Positions 53,801 through 62,147 are shown, counted from the first letter of the stretch. The stretch is 63,684 nucleotides of DNA from Caryophanales bacterium UBA2298 (GCA_002345425.1 DDWA01000038.1:30195-93878), one strand, 5' to 3'. Notes: generated from the sequence alone by a model not told the origin. Program-made: numbers and translations.

Positions 53801-53851
53801 AATAGAAAATCAATTTTAGTTGATAAAATTGATTCATTAAGGAGTTTATAA
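50810..53851 (+). CDS. dnaE: DNA polymerase III alpha subunit (DnaE type)
   Basis: About 1013 residues. Order: PHP domain (IADINHMYG-type segment LADINHMYG), polymerase palm with GPGRGSAAGSLVAY and the catalytic aspartates in LPDIDMDFPD, KSHAVAYSYVAYWMAY, and a C-terminal OB-fold region. No 3'-5' exonuclease insertion, so it is DnaE and not PolC. ATG 50810 is preceded by GGTGAAG, and TGT-TATAAT (50788-50793) forms an extended -10. It overlaps nothing and runs straight into pfkA. Confidence 0.95.
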   Translation: MIDFNLYLQSSYSFNGSLIDIDQAVEKAASLGFKSLGLADINHMYGIIKFYRVCLKYRIKPLLGLEIKFTNKNQQEQSILLYAKNNQGYLNLIQISSYIGANNKNVDGEFLAKYGSEIVAIIVSDRGIFSEAIYNAKIDIAEALINELSDLFDNIYIGLDLRDYTAELKIAPKLKGLGKTVITNNVLYLNQEDKEASNVLKRILQKEISLQGFFENDDENLHLKNTEELNLLYREYPQAIKNTIELINQLNVIIDFSSLHLPKYPAKEKSVVDKLEELTNKGLVRRLKQKKLFVEKFDEYKKRLDFELDIIKKMNYEDYFLIVWDFVLYAKKQGIIVGPGRGSAAGSLVAYVLGIVDVDPLEFDLYFERFLNPERITLPDIDMDFPDDKRDEIIRYVVDKYGYERVVSIITFGTFQGKSAVRDVARVLGVSPTIVDDITSKISETGNSIEEYKIANPKKYQYYMNNSEINRLLTIAQKLNGLCRHTSTHAAGIIITETNIHQFSPTQNGLLNILQTQYEASDLESLGLLKIDFLGIRNLSIISDTLDLIKENEGKIIDIYKLPLDDELTYKLLKEVNSIGIFQLESEGMMNLMRQMKINTFTDIATCISLHRPGPMENIPSFIRRRNLEERITYVDMDLLPILKDTQGIIVYQEQIMKIANKFAGYSLGEADVLRRAVSKKNRETLEKERAKFVQGVVGQGYAKDTGEQIYDYIVKFANYGFNKSHAVAYSYVAYWMAYLKANYPKYFLTVLLNAQIGFVTGTKKYVMECQKMGIKVLPPRINQSADTYQFESNDLRFPYKAIKGIGEIMAKNITFIQDESPVESFVDFISRAKDIGNNVIEALIFSNVFADFNINKKTLIKNIGNIQSYISFDNRSEFKYIEYEEYDFEFLQNKEKELLGINFEYHPIHEFQELIEKQKLNTLSDVLESHNSTLEFVCEISKVKIHKTKTNEDMAFITCEDEFNSVDGVVFPKVFKRIKLETGKVYLISGKFDYKKNRKSILVDKIDSLRSL

Positions 53852-53853
53852 AA

Positions 53854-54804
53854 ATGAAAATAGCAGTATTAACATCAGGTGGAGACGCTCCAGGAATGAA
53901 TGCTTGCGTAAGAGCGGTTGTAAGGAGTACAATTAACTACGGTTATGAAGCCTATGGAGTTTTTGACGGTTACAAAGGACTTTATGAAGGCAAAATAAAA
54001 AAACTTGATCGCAATGATGTCGGTCAAATTCTAAATCGAGGTGGGACCATTCTTGGATCATCGCGGCTAGAATCATTTAAAGAAATAAGCGTTAGAAAAG
54101 TCGCTGTCGAAAATCTTAAAGCTTTAGGTATTGATAATTTAATATGCATCGGTGGAGATGGTACTTTCAGAGGTGCTATGGCTTTAAATGAGATGGATAT
54201 TAATTGTATTGCTATTCCGGGTACTATTGATAATGATATTGCTTCAACAGAATTCACTATCGGATTTTTTACCGCTTTAGATACCGCTATTGATGCGATT
54301 GATAAATTAAGGGATACTTCTTTTTCTCATCAAAGATGCACCGTAGTAGAAGTTATGGGAAGAAATTGTGGCGATTTATCAATTTTTGCAGGAATTGCTT
54401 GTGGGGCTGAGATTGTCATTACCAAAGACACAGGGTATAATGAAGAGGATATATTAAAACAGGTTCAAAACGCTAAAAGGCTAGGTAAAAGACACGTTAT
54501 AGTTGTAGTAGCTGAAAACATAACCGATGTATTTAAATTAGCTCAAAAAATTCAAGAAAAATCTGGATATGAAGCAAGAGCTACTGTTTTAGGGTATATT
54601 CAAAGAGGGGGAACACCAAGTGCTTTTGATAGAATTCTAGCTAGTAAAATGGGAGTTCACGCTGTTGATTTAATTACTCAAGGTTTAGGTGGCTATGCAA
54701 TTTACACCAAAAGCCTAGATGTCGGACATATTGAACTAGATAAAGCTCTAGTTACTGAAGTTAGACCAAGCGATTTATATAGTTATTTACAAAAACTAAA
54801 TTAA
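53854..54804 (+). CDS. pfkA: 6-phosphofructokinase
   Basis: 316 residues, standard bacterial PfkA. ATP-binding GGDAPGMN (9-16), GGDGTFRGA, catalytic PGTIDNDI, and the C-terminal RATVLGYIQRGGTPSAFDRILA. Phosphorylates fructose 6-phosphate in glycolysis. It lies 2 bp after dnaE, with AAGGAG before the ATG. Confidence 0.96.
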   Translation: MKIAVLTSGGDAPGMNACVRAVVRSTINYGYEAYGVFDGYKGLYEGKIKKLDRNDVGQILNRGGTILGSSRLESFKEISVRKVAVENLKALGIDNLICIGGDGTFRGAMALNEMDINCIAIPGTIDNDIASTEFTIGFFTALDTAIDAIDKLRDTSFSHQRCTVVEVMGRNCGDLSIFAGIACGAEIVITKDTGYNEEDILKQVQNAKRLGKRHVIVVVAENITDVFKLAQKIQEKSGYEARATVLGYIQRGGTPSAFDRILASKMGVHAVDLITQGLGGYAIYTKSLDVGHIELDKALVTEVRPSDLYSYLQKLN

Positions 54805-54810
54805 AATTTA

Positions 54811-54847
54811 AAAAAGAATTAGTTATAAAAATTAACTAATTCTTTTT
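54811..54847. terminator. Bidirectional terminator between pfkA and the radical SAM gene
   Basis: Perfect 15-bp stem starting AAAAAGAATTAGTTA, loop of seven bases, ending in T-runs on both strands; it covers the stop of the - strand gene. Confidence 0.9.
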
Positions 54848-56484
54848 GTTTCGCCATCAAAATAGTAAAATTCAGTTTTATCTGGTAGATACAATACAAA
54901 TAAATAACCATCTTTATATTCAGTGACTAATGCGTATTTGTATAAATCGTCTATTTTGTTGTCTTGATTTTTAATAAAAAATTCACGAATAATATTTTGT
55001 TTCTTAAAATCATTATGCCAATATATTTTAGGTTTGATTTTATTGTAGCTTAAATAATCATATTTTAGTTCATCTTCTATATCTTTGGTATAGAGATTTC
55101 TAGAACTTAAAAAAGATTGTAAATTTTCGAATAAATTATACAATTGGTACTTTTTGGTGGAAAGATTGTTTTGTAAGTAGTAATTTCCTAAGTCAAAAAA
55201 GAAATCAAAAGGACTTTTATAATTAGAAATAATATATTTTATACTTTCATTCATGAAACCTTTATTCCAATACATTTCAAGGAAAGTTTCAACAATATGA
55301 ATGTCACTTAGTTCACTAGCAGTTATATAGTTATTGGACATTATTTCATAAGGCGGATTAGAATCATATAGATAACCGTGTGTTAAAGCTTCATCTCTAA
55401 TTTTAGTGCCTTTTAACATTTTTAGAAATCCCAATTGCAACTCTTTTGAAAAAAGCAAAAATATTTCATTAAAAGTATTCTTAAAGCTTTTAAGATTTTC
55501 ATAAGGCAGTCCAGCGATTAAATCTAAATGTAATATGACATTTGAATCTTGTAATTTTTTTATATTACTAATTAATTTTTCTGTGTCTTGATAACGATTA
55601 ATTAATTCGTTTACTAAGGAATTCGTTGATTGGATTCCTAATTCAAATCTAATATAATTCTTTTTTAGATTCTTAATTAAATAATCAATGATTTCATCAT
55701 GTAAAACATCACCGTTTATTTCAAATTGGAAAACAGTTTCTGGATAATCTTTTTCGATCAAGATTTTAAAAAATTCTAAAGCTATCTTTTTGTTAGCGTT
55801 AAACGATCTATCGAGAAACTTAATTGTTTTGGCGCCGTTATTAACTAAATAATCGATAGTATTGATTACTTTATCTATATCAAAAAATCTTAATCCCTTT
55901 TCCAAAGAAGCTATGCAATAACTGCATTTATATGGGCAACCTCGAGAAAGTTCCACATATTGAACCTTTTTTGATATATTAGAAATATCTTCAGTTAGAA
56001 GGTAGGGACTTCTTAATTGATTTAAGTCTTTTATCACTGTTGTTATGTTTCTTTTGATTTTATTATCTTTGATGAATGCCAGATTAGATATGTCATCTAA
56101 ACTCAAATTAGATTGAAGAGCGCCAATTAATTGATTAAAAGCGATTTCTCCTTCATTTACAATTATGTAATTAGCATAGTTATTATATAAGTAATAATCA
56201 TAATCATAACTTGTTTCTGGTCCTCCAAATATTATTTTTTGATTTTGATTCTTTTCTCTAAGAACCTTTACTATTTCAATTATTATTTGTATGTTCCAAA
56301 TATAACAACTAAACCCTACTATATTGGCATTATAACTTAATATATCCTTAACCATAGCTTGAAAATCATCTTTAATAGTATATTCTTTAAGTTCAACATC
56401 AAAATCACAGTTAGCTTTAAGATATCTAATTGCCATATTAGTGTGTATGAATTTAGAATTGATTCCTACAAGTAAAATTTTCAT
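54832..56484 (-). CDS. B12-binding-domain radical SAM protein
   Basis: 550 residues. N-terminal Rossmann domain of the cobalamin-binding type (MKILLVGINSKFIHTN, GFSCYIWN, FGGPETS) without a DxHxxG motif, then radical SAM cysteines C183, C187 and C190 in RGCPYKCSYC, and a C-terminal DUF4080-like region. Such proteins carry out unusual methylations or rearrangements; no substrate is evident. It is alone on the - strand between pfkA and uvrB. Confidence 0.88.
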   Translation of the reverse strand: MKILLVGINSKFIHTNMAIRYLKANCDFDVELKEYTIKDDFQAMVKDILSYNANIVGFSCYIWNIQIIIEIVKVLREKNQNQKIIFGGPETSYDYDYYLYNNYANYIIVNEGEIAFNQLIGALQSNLSLDDISNLAFIKDNKIKRNITTVIKDLNQLRSPYLLTEDISNISKKVQYVELSRGCPYKCSYCIASLEKGLRFFDIDKVINTIDYLVNNGAKTIKFLDRSFNANKKIALEFFKILIEKDYPETVFQFEINGDVLHDEIIDYLIKNLKKNYIRFELGIQSTNSLVNELINRYQDTEKLISNIKKLQDSNVILHLDLIAGLPYENLKSFKNTFNEIFLLFSKELQLGFLKMLKGTKIRDEALTHGYLYDSNPPYEIMSNNYITASELSDIHIVETFLEMYWNKGFMNESIKYIISNYKSPFDFFFDLGNYYLQNNLSTKKYQLYNLFENLQSFLSSRNLYTKDIEDELKYDYLSYNKIKPKIYWHNDFKKQNIIREFFIKNQDNKIDDLYKYALVTEYKDGYLFVLYLPDKTEFYYFDGETKRIS

Positions 56485-56569
56485 ATTTTCACCCTATTAC
56501 TATTTTAACAATTTAATCAATAAATAACTAGTTGATTTAAATTTATGTTATACTAATATCGGTGATAAA

Positions 56570-58531
56570 ATGGATAAATTCATATTAAAATCAGACTACT
56601 TGCCAACCGGTGATCAACCAAAAGCCATTGACATGTTAATTGAAAATATTAAAAAAGGCATCAAAGAACAAGTGCTTTTAGGAGCAACTGGGACCGGAAA
56701 AACATATACCGTTGCTAATGTGATTCAAGAAATTAATAAACCCGTGTTGGTCTTAGCTCACAACAAGACTTTAGCAGGACAATTATATTCTGAATTGAAA
56801 TCCTTGTTTCCAGAAAATCGGGTTGAGTACTTTATATCTTATTATGATTATTATCAACCAGAAGCTTATGTTCCTGGCGCTGATATATATATAGAAAAAG
56901 ATGCTTCAATCAATGATGAAATCGATGAGTTAAGGCATGCAGCAACATCTTCTTTATTAGAAAGAAGTGATGTAATTATTGTTGCCAGCGTTTCTTGTAT
57001 TTATGGTATCGGTGATCCAGAAATTTATCGCGCTGGCATGGTCACTTTACGAAAATCAGAAAACATGTCCAGGCAAGAATTATTAAATAAATTAGTAGAA
57101 ATTTTGTATGTTCGTAATGATATGGATTTTATCAGAGGAAGTTTCAGAGTTAGAGGTGATGTTGTTGAAATATTACCGCCATACAATAAAACAAAAGGAA
57201 TCAGAGTTGAATTCGATTTTGATGAAATTAAAAGAATAAGAGAGTTTAATATTGTAAGTGGTGAAATCTATCAAGATTATGAAGTGCTTTCATTATTTCC
57301 TGCATCGCACTTTTTGACTGATTCAGACAAGCTTGAAGAAGCTCTTAAAAGAATCAAAGAAGAACTTGTCGAAAGAATTCAATACTTTAAAGATAACAAT
57401 AAGCTGTTAGAGGCCGAAAGAATTGAACAAAGAACAATGTATGATTTAGAAATGTTACGTGAAATGGGAACTGTTTCTGGTGTTGAAAATTACTCTAGAC
57501 ATTTAGCTTTACGAGGAGAAGGCGAAACACCATCAACCTTAATTGACTTTTTCCCAGATGATTTTTTGTTAATTGTTGATGAGTCGCATGTAACGCTTCC
57601 ACAAGTTAGGGGTATGTTTAATGGCGATAAGTCCAGAAAACAAACTTTAGTTGATTATGGTTTTAGACTTCCAAGCGCTTTAGACAATAGGCCTTTAAAC
57701 TTTCAAGAATTCAATGAGAAGATTAATCAAGTTATTTATGTTTCTGCTACACCGGGAGATTATGAGTTAAATCGAACTGAGCATGTTATAGAACAAATAA
57801 TCAGACCGACAGGTTTGGTAGATCCAATAGTAGAAGTAAGAGAATCGATGAATCAAATTGATGATATGCTAATCGAAATCAATAAAACAATAGATAGAAA
57901 CGAAAGAGTTTTAATAACGACTCTTACAATTAAAATGAGTGAGGATCTAACAAATCATTTAAAATCTTTAGGTTATAAAGTTGGATATTTGCATTCAAAA
58001 GTTAAATCCTTAGAAAGAATGGAAATAATTCGAAAACTTCGTTTAGGTGAATATGATATATTAGTCGGAATTAATTTATTAAGAGAAGGACTAGATTTAC
58101 CTGAAGTTTCACTAATAACTATTTTAGATGCAGATAAGGAAGGATTCTTGAGAAGCGATAAATCATTAATTCAAACAATTGGGAGAGCTGCAAGAAATGT
58201 CAACGGACATGTTATAATGTATGCGACAAAAATTACTGATTCAATGCGAAGAGCTATTGATGAAACTAATAGAAGAAGGAAGATTCAAGAACAATATAAT
58301 ATAGATTATAATATAACCCCAACAACAATTCTTAAAAATATTCCTGATTCAATCTCCATCAAGACGGAAACGGATTTGGAAACTTATGATTATGATAAAC
58401 TAAGTAAAAAAGAAATTGAAAAGAATATTATGATTTTAGAAAAACAAATGTTGGTCTATGCAAAAGAATTAGACTTTGAACAAGCTGCAAGAATCAGAGA
58501 TTTGATTTTCGAATTAAAGAAGAATATATAA
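56570..58531 (+). CDS. uvrB: Excinuclease ABC subunit B
   Basis: 653 residues. Walker A GATGTGKT (38-45), the DNA-probing beta-hairpin region YYDYYQPEAYVP, DESHVTLPQ, helicase motif VI GRAARNV, and a C-terminal UVR domain (AKELDFEQAARIRD). It verifies lesions in nucleotide excision repair. The usual partner uvrA is not next to it; a terminator follows. Confidence 0.97.
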   Translation: MDKFILKSDYLPTGDQPKAIDMLIENIKKGIKEQVLLGATGTGKTYTVANVIQEINKPVLVLAHNKTLAGQLYSELKSLFPENRVEYFISYYDYYQPEAYVPGADIYIEKDASINDEIDELRHAATSSLLERSDVIIVASVSCIYGIGDPEIYRAGMVTLRKSENMSRQELLNKLVEILYVRNDMDFIRGSFRVRGDVVEILPPYNKTKGIRVEFDFDEIKRIREFNIVSGEIYQDYEVLSLFPASHFLTDSDKLEEALKRIKEELVERIQYFKDNNKLLEAERIEQRTMYDLEMLREMGTVSGVENYSRHLALRGEGETPSTLIDFFPDDFLLIVDESHVTLPQVRGMFNGDKSRKQTLVDYGFRLPSALDNRPLNFQEFNEKINQVIYVSATPGDYELNRTEHVIEQIIRPTGLVDPIVEVRESMNQIDDMLIEINKTIDRNERVLITTLTIKMSEDLTNHLKSLGYKVGYLHSKVKSLERMEIIRKLRLGEYDILVGINLLREGLDLPEVSLITILDADKEGFLRSDKSLIQTIGRAARNVNGHVIMYATKITDSMRRAIDETNRRRKIQEQYNIDYNITPTTILKNIPDSISIKTETDLETYDYDKLSKKEIEKNIMILEKQMLVYAKELDFEQAARIRDLIFELKKNI

Positions 58532-58562
58532 TATTTAAAGCAAAAATTAAAAATATTAATTT

Positions 58563-58589
58563 AAAAAGCCATGAAAATTGGCTTTTTTT
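58563..58589 (+). terminator. Terminator of uvrB
   Basis: AAAAAGCC/GGCTTTTT stem with nine-base loop and T-run. Confidence 0.87.
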
Positions 58590-58630
58590 ATTTAAAAATT
58601 AAAAATATTAAAAAAAATTAAAAAAAACAC

Positions 58631-58658
58631 TTGACGCGATAAAAACATTTGATATAAT
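58631..58658 (+). promoter_or_regulatory. Strong promoter of the YWE-peptide/VanZ/SHOCT operon
   Basis: TTGACG (58631-58636), 16-bp spacer, extended -10 TGA-TATAAT (hexamer 58653-58658). About 98 bases of leader separate it from the first small gene. Confidence 0.8.
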
Positions 58659-58674
58659 TAAGGTGTAACTTGAT

Positions 58675-58717
58675 AAAATCAATAAATTATATCAATCAAA
58701 TTAATAAAATTGATTTT
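58675..58717 (+). promoter_or_regulatory. Structured leader with alternative pairings
   Basis: AAAATCAAT (58675-58683) can pair with ATTGATTTT (58709-58717); the ATCAAT at 58691-58697 can pair with the same 3' segment. The two hairpins exclude each other. A regulatory role is inferred only. Confidence 0.4.
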
Positions 58718-58756
58718 AACGCTTGAACTTATTTTAGAATAAGGGGGAAATTAAAA

Positions 58757-58870
58757 ATGAAAAACAGAAATGAAAAACTAGTTAGAGTTTACACTTATGG
58801 TGTTTGCCCTACTGAATATTGGGAACAAATCTATACAGAAAAATGCAATACATGCAAAACAAATGCATGA
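58757..58870 (+). CDS. Small protein 1 with YWE motif (37 aa)
   Basis: A 37-codon gene starting at ATG 58757, six bases after AAGGGGGAAA, an excellent ribosome site. Basic N-terminus (MKNRNEKLVR), then CPTEYWEQIYTEK (18-30) and two more cysteines (C31, C34) near the end. No signal peptide or membrane helix. The pattern [CS]-P-x-x-Y-W-E-x-[IL]-Y-x-x-K recurs in the next small gene. Not recognised; the motif and the two strong ribosome sites argue that it is real. Confidence 0.65.
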   Translation: MKNRNEKLVRVYTYGVCPTEYWEQIYTEKCNTCKTNA

Positions 58871-58886
58871 TTAGGGGGAAGGACTA

Positions 58887-59018
58887 ATGAAAAAAGTAAA
58901 AAAAAATTTATTACACATTCAACGATGCAATGATATGACGAGACCAATAAATATTGATTCGTCACCAAATGGATATTGGGAGATGCTTTATGCCAGCAAA
59001 GAATATTCAGGTAAGTAA
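58887..59018 (+). CDS. Small protein 2 with YWE motif (43 aa)
   Basis: A 43-codon gene starting at ATG 58887 behind AGGGGGAAGGA. Basic N-terminus (MKKVKKNLL), then SPNGYWEMLYASKE (26-39). It lies 16 bases after small protein 1 and shares its P-x-x-YWE-x-[IL]-Y-x-x-K core. Its last 29 bases overlap the start of the VanZ gene in another frame, so translation of the two is probably coupled. Function unknown. Confidence 0.65.
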   Translation: MKKVKKNLLHIQRCNDMTRPINIDSSPNGYWEMLYASKEYSGK

Positions 59019-59805
59019 TAAAGATAATAGAAAAGTTATTAGTTTAATTTTTACAATTATATTAACAATCTTTATATTTTCAATGTCATTATTATCTGGC
59101 GCAGACTCCGGAGAAATCAGTTCAAGTTTAAGTGTTAGTTTCAAAAGGATTATCGATATAATATTCATAAACAACAATTTAACCCTTGAAACTCTACATC
59201 TAGTAGTAAGAAAAGGCGCACATGTATTTGAATATTTAGTACTCGGTGTCTCATATTTTTTTACAGCTAAATACTGGAAGTTATCGATACTAAAGATTTT
59301 AGTAATTGGATTATTAACAGCTGTAACTGATGAATTATTACAAAATATCCCAGTTGATCGAGCTGCTAGTGCCATAGATATTTTCCTATACGATTTTGGA
59401 GGATTTATCTTAGGCTTTGGATTAATGTTAATGATTTTAAACAGACAGTCAAAAATTGAAACAAGTAAAGCATTGGTTTTATTACAAAACAATAAAATTT
59501 CAGCAAAAAAAGCTTATAAAAGTATCTATCGAAGCGATGAGCTGATTCAATTTACCAACAAAGCACATTTTATTAAGTTAAAAATAATAATTCCTGATGA
59601 GAAGGGTGTTAACGTATTCTTGAGGATTTTATTTTTCTTGCCAATACCACTCTTTTTATTTAAAATAGTATTTCCGTTTATCAAAATAGAAAATACGGAT
59701 ATACCCTTCTCTAAAACGGAATTATTACAAATGATCACAAGTAAGAACATAAGTATTGTGGTTAATACATCAACAAAAGAAAAAGTAATCATAAAAACAA
59801 TATAA
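58990..59805 (+). CDS. VanZ-domain membrane protein fused to a SHOCT-like/beta module
   Basis: About 271 residues. Residues 15-150 form a VanZ-like domain with about four membrane helices, including RKGAHVFEYLVLGV (74-87) and DELLQNIPVDRAASAIDI (114-131). Residues 160-271 form a separate module: two short helices (ALVLLQNNKISAKKAYKSIY) and a beta domain containing another hydrophobic stretch (211-230). That module parallels the free protein encoded at 60329. ATG 58990 follows GGGAG; the longer frame from 58954 runs through small gene 2. VanZ proteins are linked to glycopeptide or membrane stress, but their mechanism is unknown. Confidence 0.78.
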   Translation: MPAKNIQVSNKDNRKVISLIFTIILTIFIFSMSLLSGADSGEISSSLSVSFKRIIDIIFINNNLTLETLHLVVRKGAHVFEYLVLGVSYFFTAKYWKLSILKILVIGLLTAVTDELLQNIPVDRAASAIDIFLYDFGGFILGFGLMLMILNRQSKIETSKALVLLQNNKISAKKAYKSIYRSDELIQFTNKAHFIKLKIIIPDEKGVNVFLRILFFLPIPLFLFKIVFPFIKIENTDIPFSKTELLQMITSKNISIVVNTSTKEKVIIKTI

Positions 59806-59821
59806 TAGGAGGAATTAAATT

Positions 59822-60316
59822 ATGAAGTTTGATTTTAAAGACGATTTAAAGAAATCAATTGAAGACGATATTAAAAAATCATTTTACTCAAAAGGGAGTA
59901 GGGGAACTAATAAAAAGTATCCTGTAATCTCTGAATGTCCAGTTTGTCACCACGATTTAGAGGTAGTACAACTTGCTTGTAGTCATTGCTCAACAGAAAT
60001 AAAAGGTAATTTCACATTATCTAAATTTAATTATTTAGACACAGAAAAATTATATTTTATTGAGGTTTTCGTAAAGAATCGTGGAAATATCAAAGCGATT
60101 GAAAAAGAAATGGGATATTCTTATCCAACAATTAAAAAAATGCTTGATGACGTAGTTGCTGGTTTGGGATATCAAGTAGATGGTAAAGAAATGCCTGAAG
60201 AAGAAAAAGAAGAAGAAAGCGAACCTTCTTTATCAAGAGTTGAAATATTAGAAAAGATTGATAAAGGCGAAATAACAGTTGAAGAAGCGGCTAAGTTATT
60301 AGTTAAAGTGAAATAA
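59822..60316 (+). CDS. DUF2089-type zinc-ribbon regulator with SHOCT-like tail
   Basis: 164 residues. A zinc ribbon (C39, C42, C53, C56) is followed by a helix-turn-helix-like region NRGNIKAIEKEMGYSYPTIK (about 91-110), the layout of DUF2089 proteins, then an acidic linker and a C-terminal helical pair EILEKIDKGEITVEEAAKLL. Probably a DNA-binding regulator of this operon, by family and context. It starts 16 bases after the VanZ gene with AGGAGG upstream. Confidence 0.82.
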   Translation: MKFDFKDDLKKSIEDDIKKSFYSKGSRGTNKKYPVISECPVCHHDLEVVQLACSHCSTEIKGNFTLSKFNYLDTEKLYFIEVFVKNRGNIKAIEKEMGYSYPTIKKMLDDVVAGLGYQVDGKEMPEEEKEEESEPSLSRVEILEKIDKGEITVEEAAKLLVKVK

Positions 60317-60328
60317 GGGGAATGAAAG

Positions 60329-60715
60329 ATGAAAAATAACGATCTAAAAGCAGAAAGAATGAAAATATTAGAATTATTAGCTAAAAATGTTATAAATGCA
60401 GATGAAGCCGAAAAGCTTCTTGCGGCAATTTCTAATCCCGAACAAAAAGAAGAAGATTATCCTGTTCAAAACAAAAAGAATCAATTCAGAATGCTAAAGA
60501 TTCTCGTTGATTCAAATGATGGAGATGAAGTTCGAATTGAATTGCCTATTGAATTTGCAAAATTGTTAAAAAGTAAAAAGATTATGAAAGTGGATACAGA
60601 CGATTTTGACCTAGATATCGATGAATTGATTGGAATGATTAATTCTGGTGTTGTTGGAGAAATAGTTAATGTTAAATCCGCCGATGGAGATGTAGTGAGA
60701 ATAGTAGTAGAATAG
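60329..60715 (+). CDS. SHOCT-like domain protein
   Basis: 128 residues. N-terminal two-helix module MKILELLAKNVINADEAEKL (11-30), a linker, then a small beta/alpha domain (about 53-128) with LKILVDSNDGDEVRIELP. The same order of elements occurs in the C-terminal half of the VanZ-domain protein two genes upstream. No enzyme motif. Likely a protein-interaction partner of the regulator and of the membrane protein. GGGGAATGAAAG lies before the ATG. Confidence 0.75.
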   Translation: MKNNDLKAERMKILELLAKNVINADEAEKLLAAISNPEQKEEDYPVQNKKNQFRMLKILVDSNDGDEVRIELPIEFAKLLKSKKIMKVDTDDFDLDIDELIGMINSGVVGEIVNVKSADGDVVRIVVE

Positions 60716-60723
60716 AGGACATC

Positions 60724-62034
60724 ATGAATGGCAAAATTAATGTTTTTAAAAACAAAAACTACGCTTTACTATTTTATGGAGTTTTAGTTTCCAATGTTGC
60801 GCATATTTTATTTAATTTTGTAATGAGTTTATATGTTTTGAGAATAGCTAAAGAGGTATATGGAGATACATATGCCCCTTTAGTTCAGGGCATTTATCTG
60901 GGATTAGCAGGTATAGTATTAGTTGCCTTCATGCCATTTGGTGGAGTTTTGGCTGATAGAATTAATAAAGTCAAGATAATGTACATAACTGATTATATTA
61001 GAGGTTTTGTAATCTTGCTTGTTGGATTAGTGATTTTCATGAATCCTTCTTCAATGACTAAACTGATATTTTTATTTATAATGAATTTCATCTTAGGTAT
61101 GAATTCGGCTTTTTTCAATCCTGCGAGTGGTTCTTTATTAAAATTTATTGTAACTGATGAAGAATTGCCACAAGCATCAAGTTATTTACACGGTTCGATG
61201 AATTTGCAGAACATAGCCGGACTGATTTTAGGCGGTATTATGTTTTCTTTGCTTAACGTTTATACTATATTCTTTATTAACGGCATCGCATATTTAATTT
61301 CCGCAGTAACTGAAATGTTCATTAAATATGATCATTCAACCCATAGTAAGTCGGAAGATACTCCTAAGGTTATGCAAGAAATGAAAGCGGGAATAAAGTA
61401 TTTGTATAACTATAAACCGATGTTCAGCTTAATTATAATGGCTCTTTCTGTGAATTTCTTTATTGTACCAATTCTTAACAATGGATTTCCTTATTTTATT
61501 GACTATGGCCTTAAATCAGAGACTTCATATTTATTCATGAACTTTTTATCTGTAGAAAATTGGTATTCATTGATATTAGTTAGTTTTTCAATTTCAGGAA
61601 TTATCATGGCGATTATCTTATCAAGAAGAGCTAAGAAAGATAGTTATGGTCATGATTTGATTAATGCGATTGTAGCATTTGGATTTGCTATTGTTAGTAT
61701 GGCTATCATAATGACTCTATATTACACTAATGTTATACCTATTAATTTAACGTTAATTCTAACTGTTATTGCTTGTTTGTTTGCGGGGTTGGCGAGTACA
61801 GCTTTTAATGTACCTGTACAAATAATAATGCAAAACAGCATTGATCCTAAACAATTAGGGAAAGTTGTCAGTGTTTCAAGCGTACTTTCCCAAGCGCTGA
61901 TACCTATTGCTTCTTTAATAGCAGGCTTTGTTATCTCTCAGTTTTCAATAATTTGGTTGTATATATTATGCACTATAGGGTTAATAGTTGTGATTGTAAT
62001 ATATCGAAAACAAAAAACATATATGGAAATTTAA
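60724..62034 (+). CDS. MFS transporter
   Basis: 436 residues with about twelve membrane helices; ADRINKVKIMYITDYIRG is the loop 2-3 motif of the major facilitator superfamily (GxxxDR-type), here GGVLADRINK. It looks like the macrolide-efflux/MFS_3 branch. Substrate unknown. It starts eight bases after the SHOCT-like gene (GAGGACATC before the ATG) and ends the operon. Confidence 0.87.
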   Translation: MNGKINVFKNKNYALLFYGVLVSNVAHILFNFVMSLYVLRIAKEVYGDTYAPLVQGIYLGLAGIVLVAFMPFGGVLADRINKVKIMYITDYIRGFVILLVGLVIFMNPSSMTKLIFLFIMNFILGMNSAFFNPASGSLLKFIVTDEELPQASSYLHGSMNLQNIAGLILGGIMFSLLNVYTIFFINGIAYLISAVTEMFIKYDHSTHSKSEDTPKVMQEMKAGIKYLYNYKPMFSLIIMALSVNFFIVPILNNGFPYFIDYGLKSETSYLFMNFLSVENWYSLILVSFSISGIIMAIILSRRAKKDSYGHDLINAIVAFGFAIVSMAIIMTLYYTNVIPINLTLILTVIACLFAGLASTAFNVPVQIIMQNSIDPKQLGKVVSVSSVLSQALIPIASLIAGFVISQFSIIWLYILCTIGLIVVIVIYRKQKTYMEI

Positions 62035-62060
62035 AACCAGGCTATCTGGTTTTATTTTTT
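62033..62060 (+). terminator. Terminator of the VanZ/SHOCT/MFS operon
   Basis: AAAACCAG, loop GCTAT, CTGGTTTT, then ATTTTTT; overlaps the MFS stop codon. Confidence 0.87.
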
Positions 62061-62147
62061 GAAAATTAGACATTGTTTCAGAAAAATGTGTTATAATAAA
62101 TTGAGACATATGTGCTTTTTTTGTTTTATGAAGAGAAAGGAATTGAG

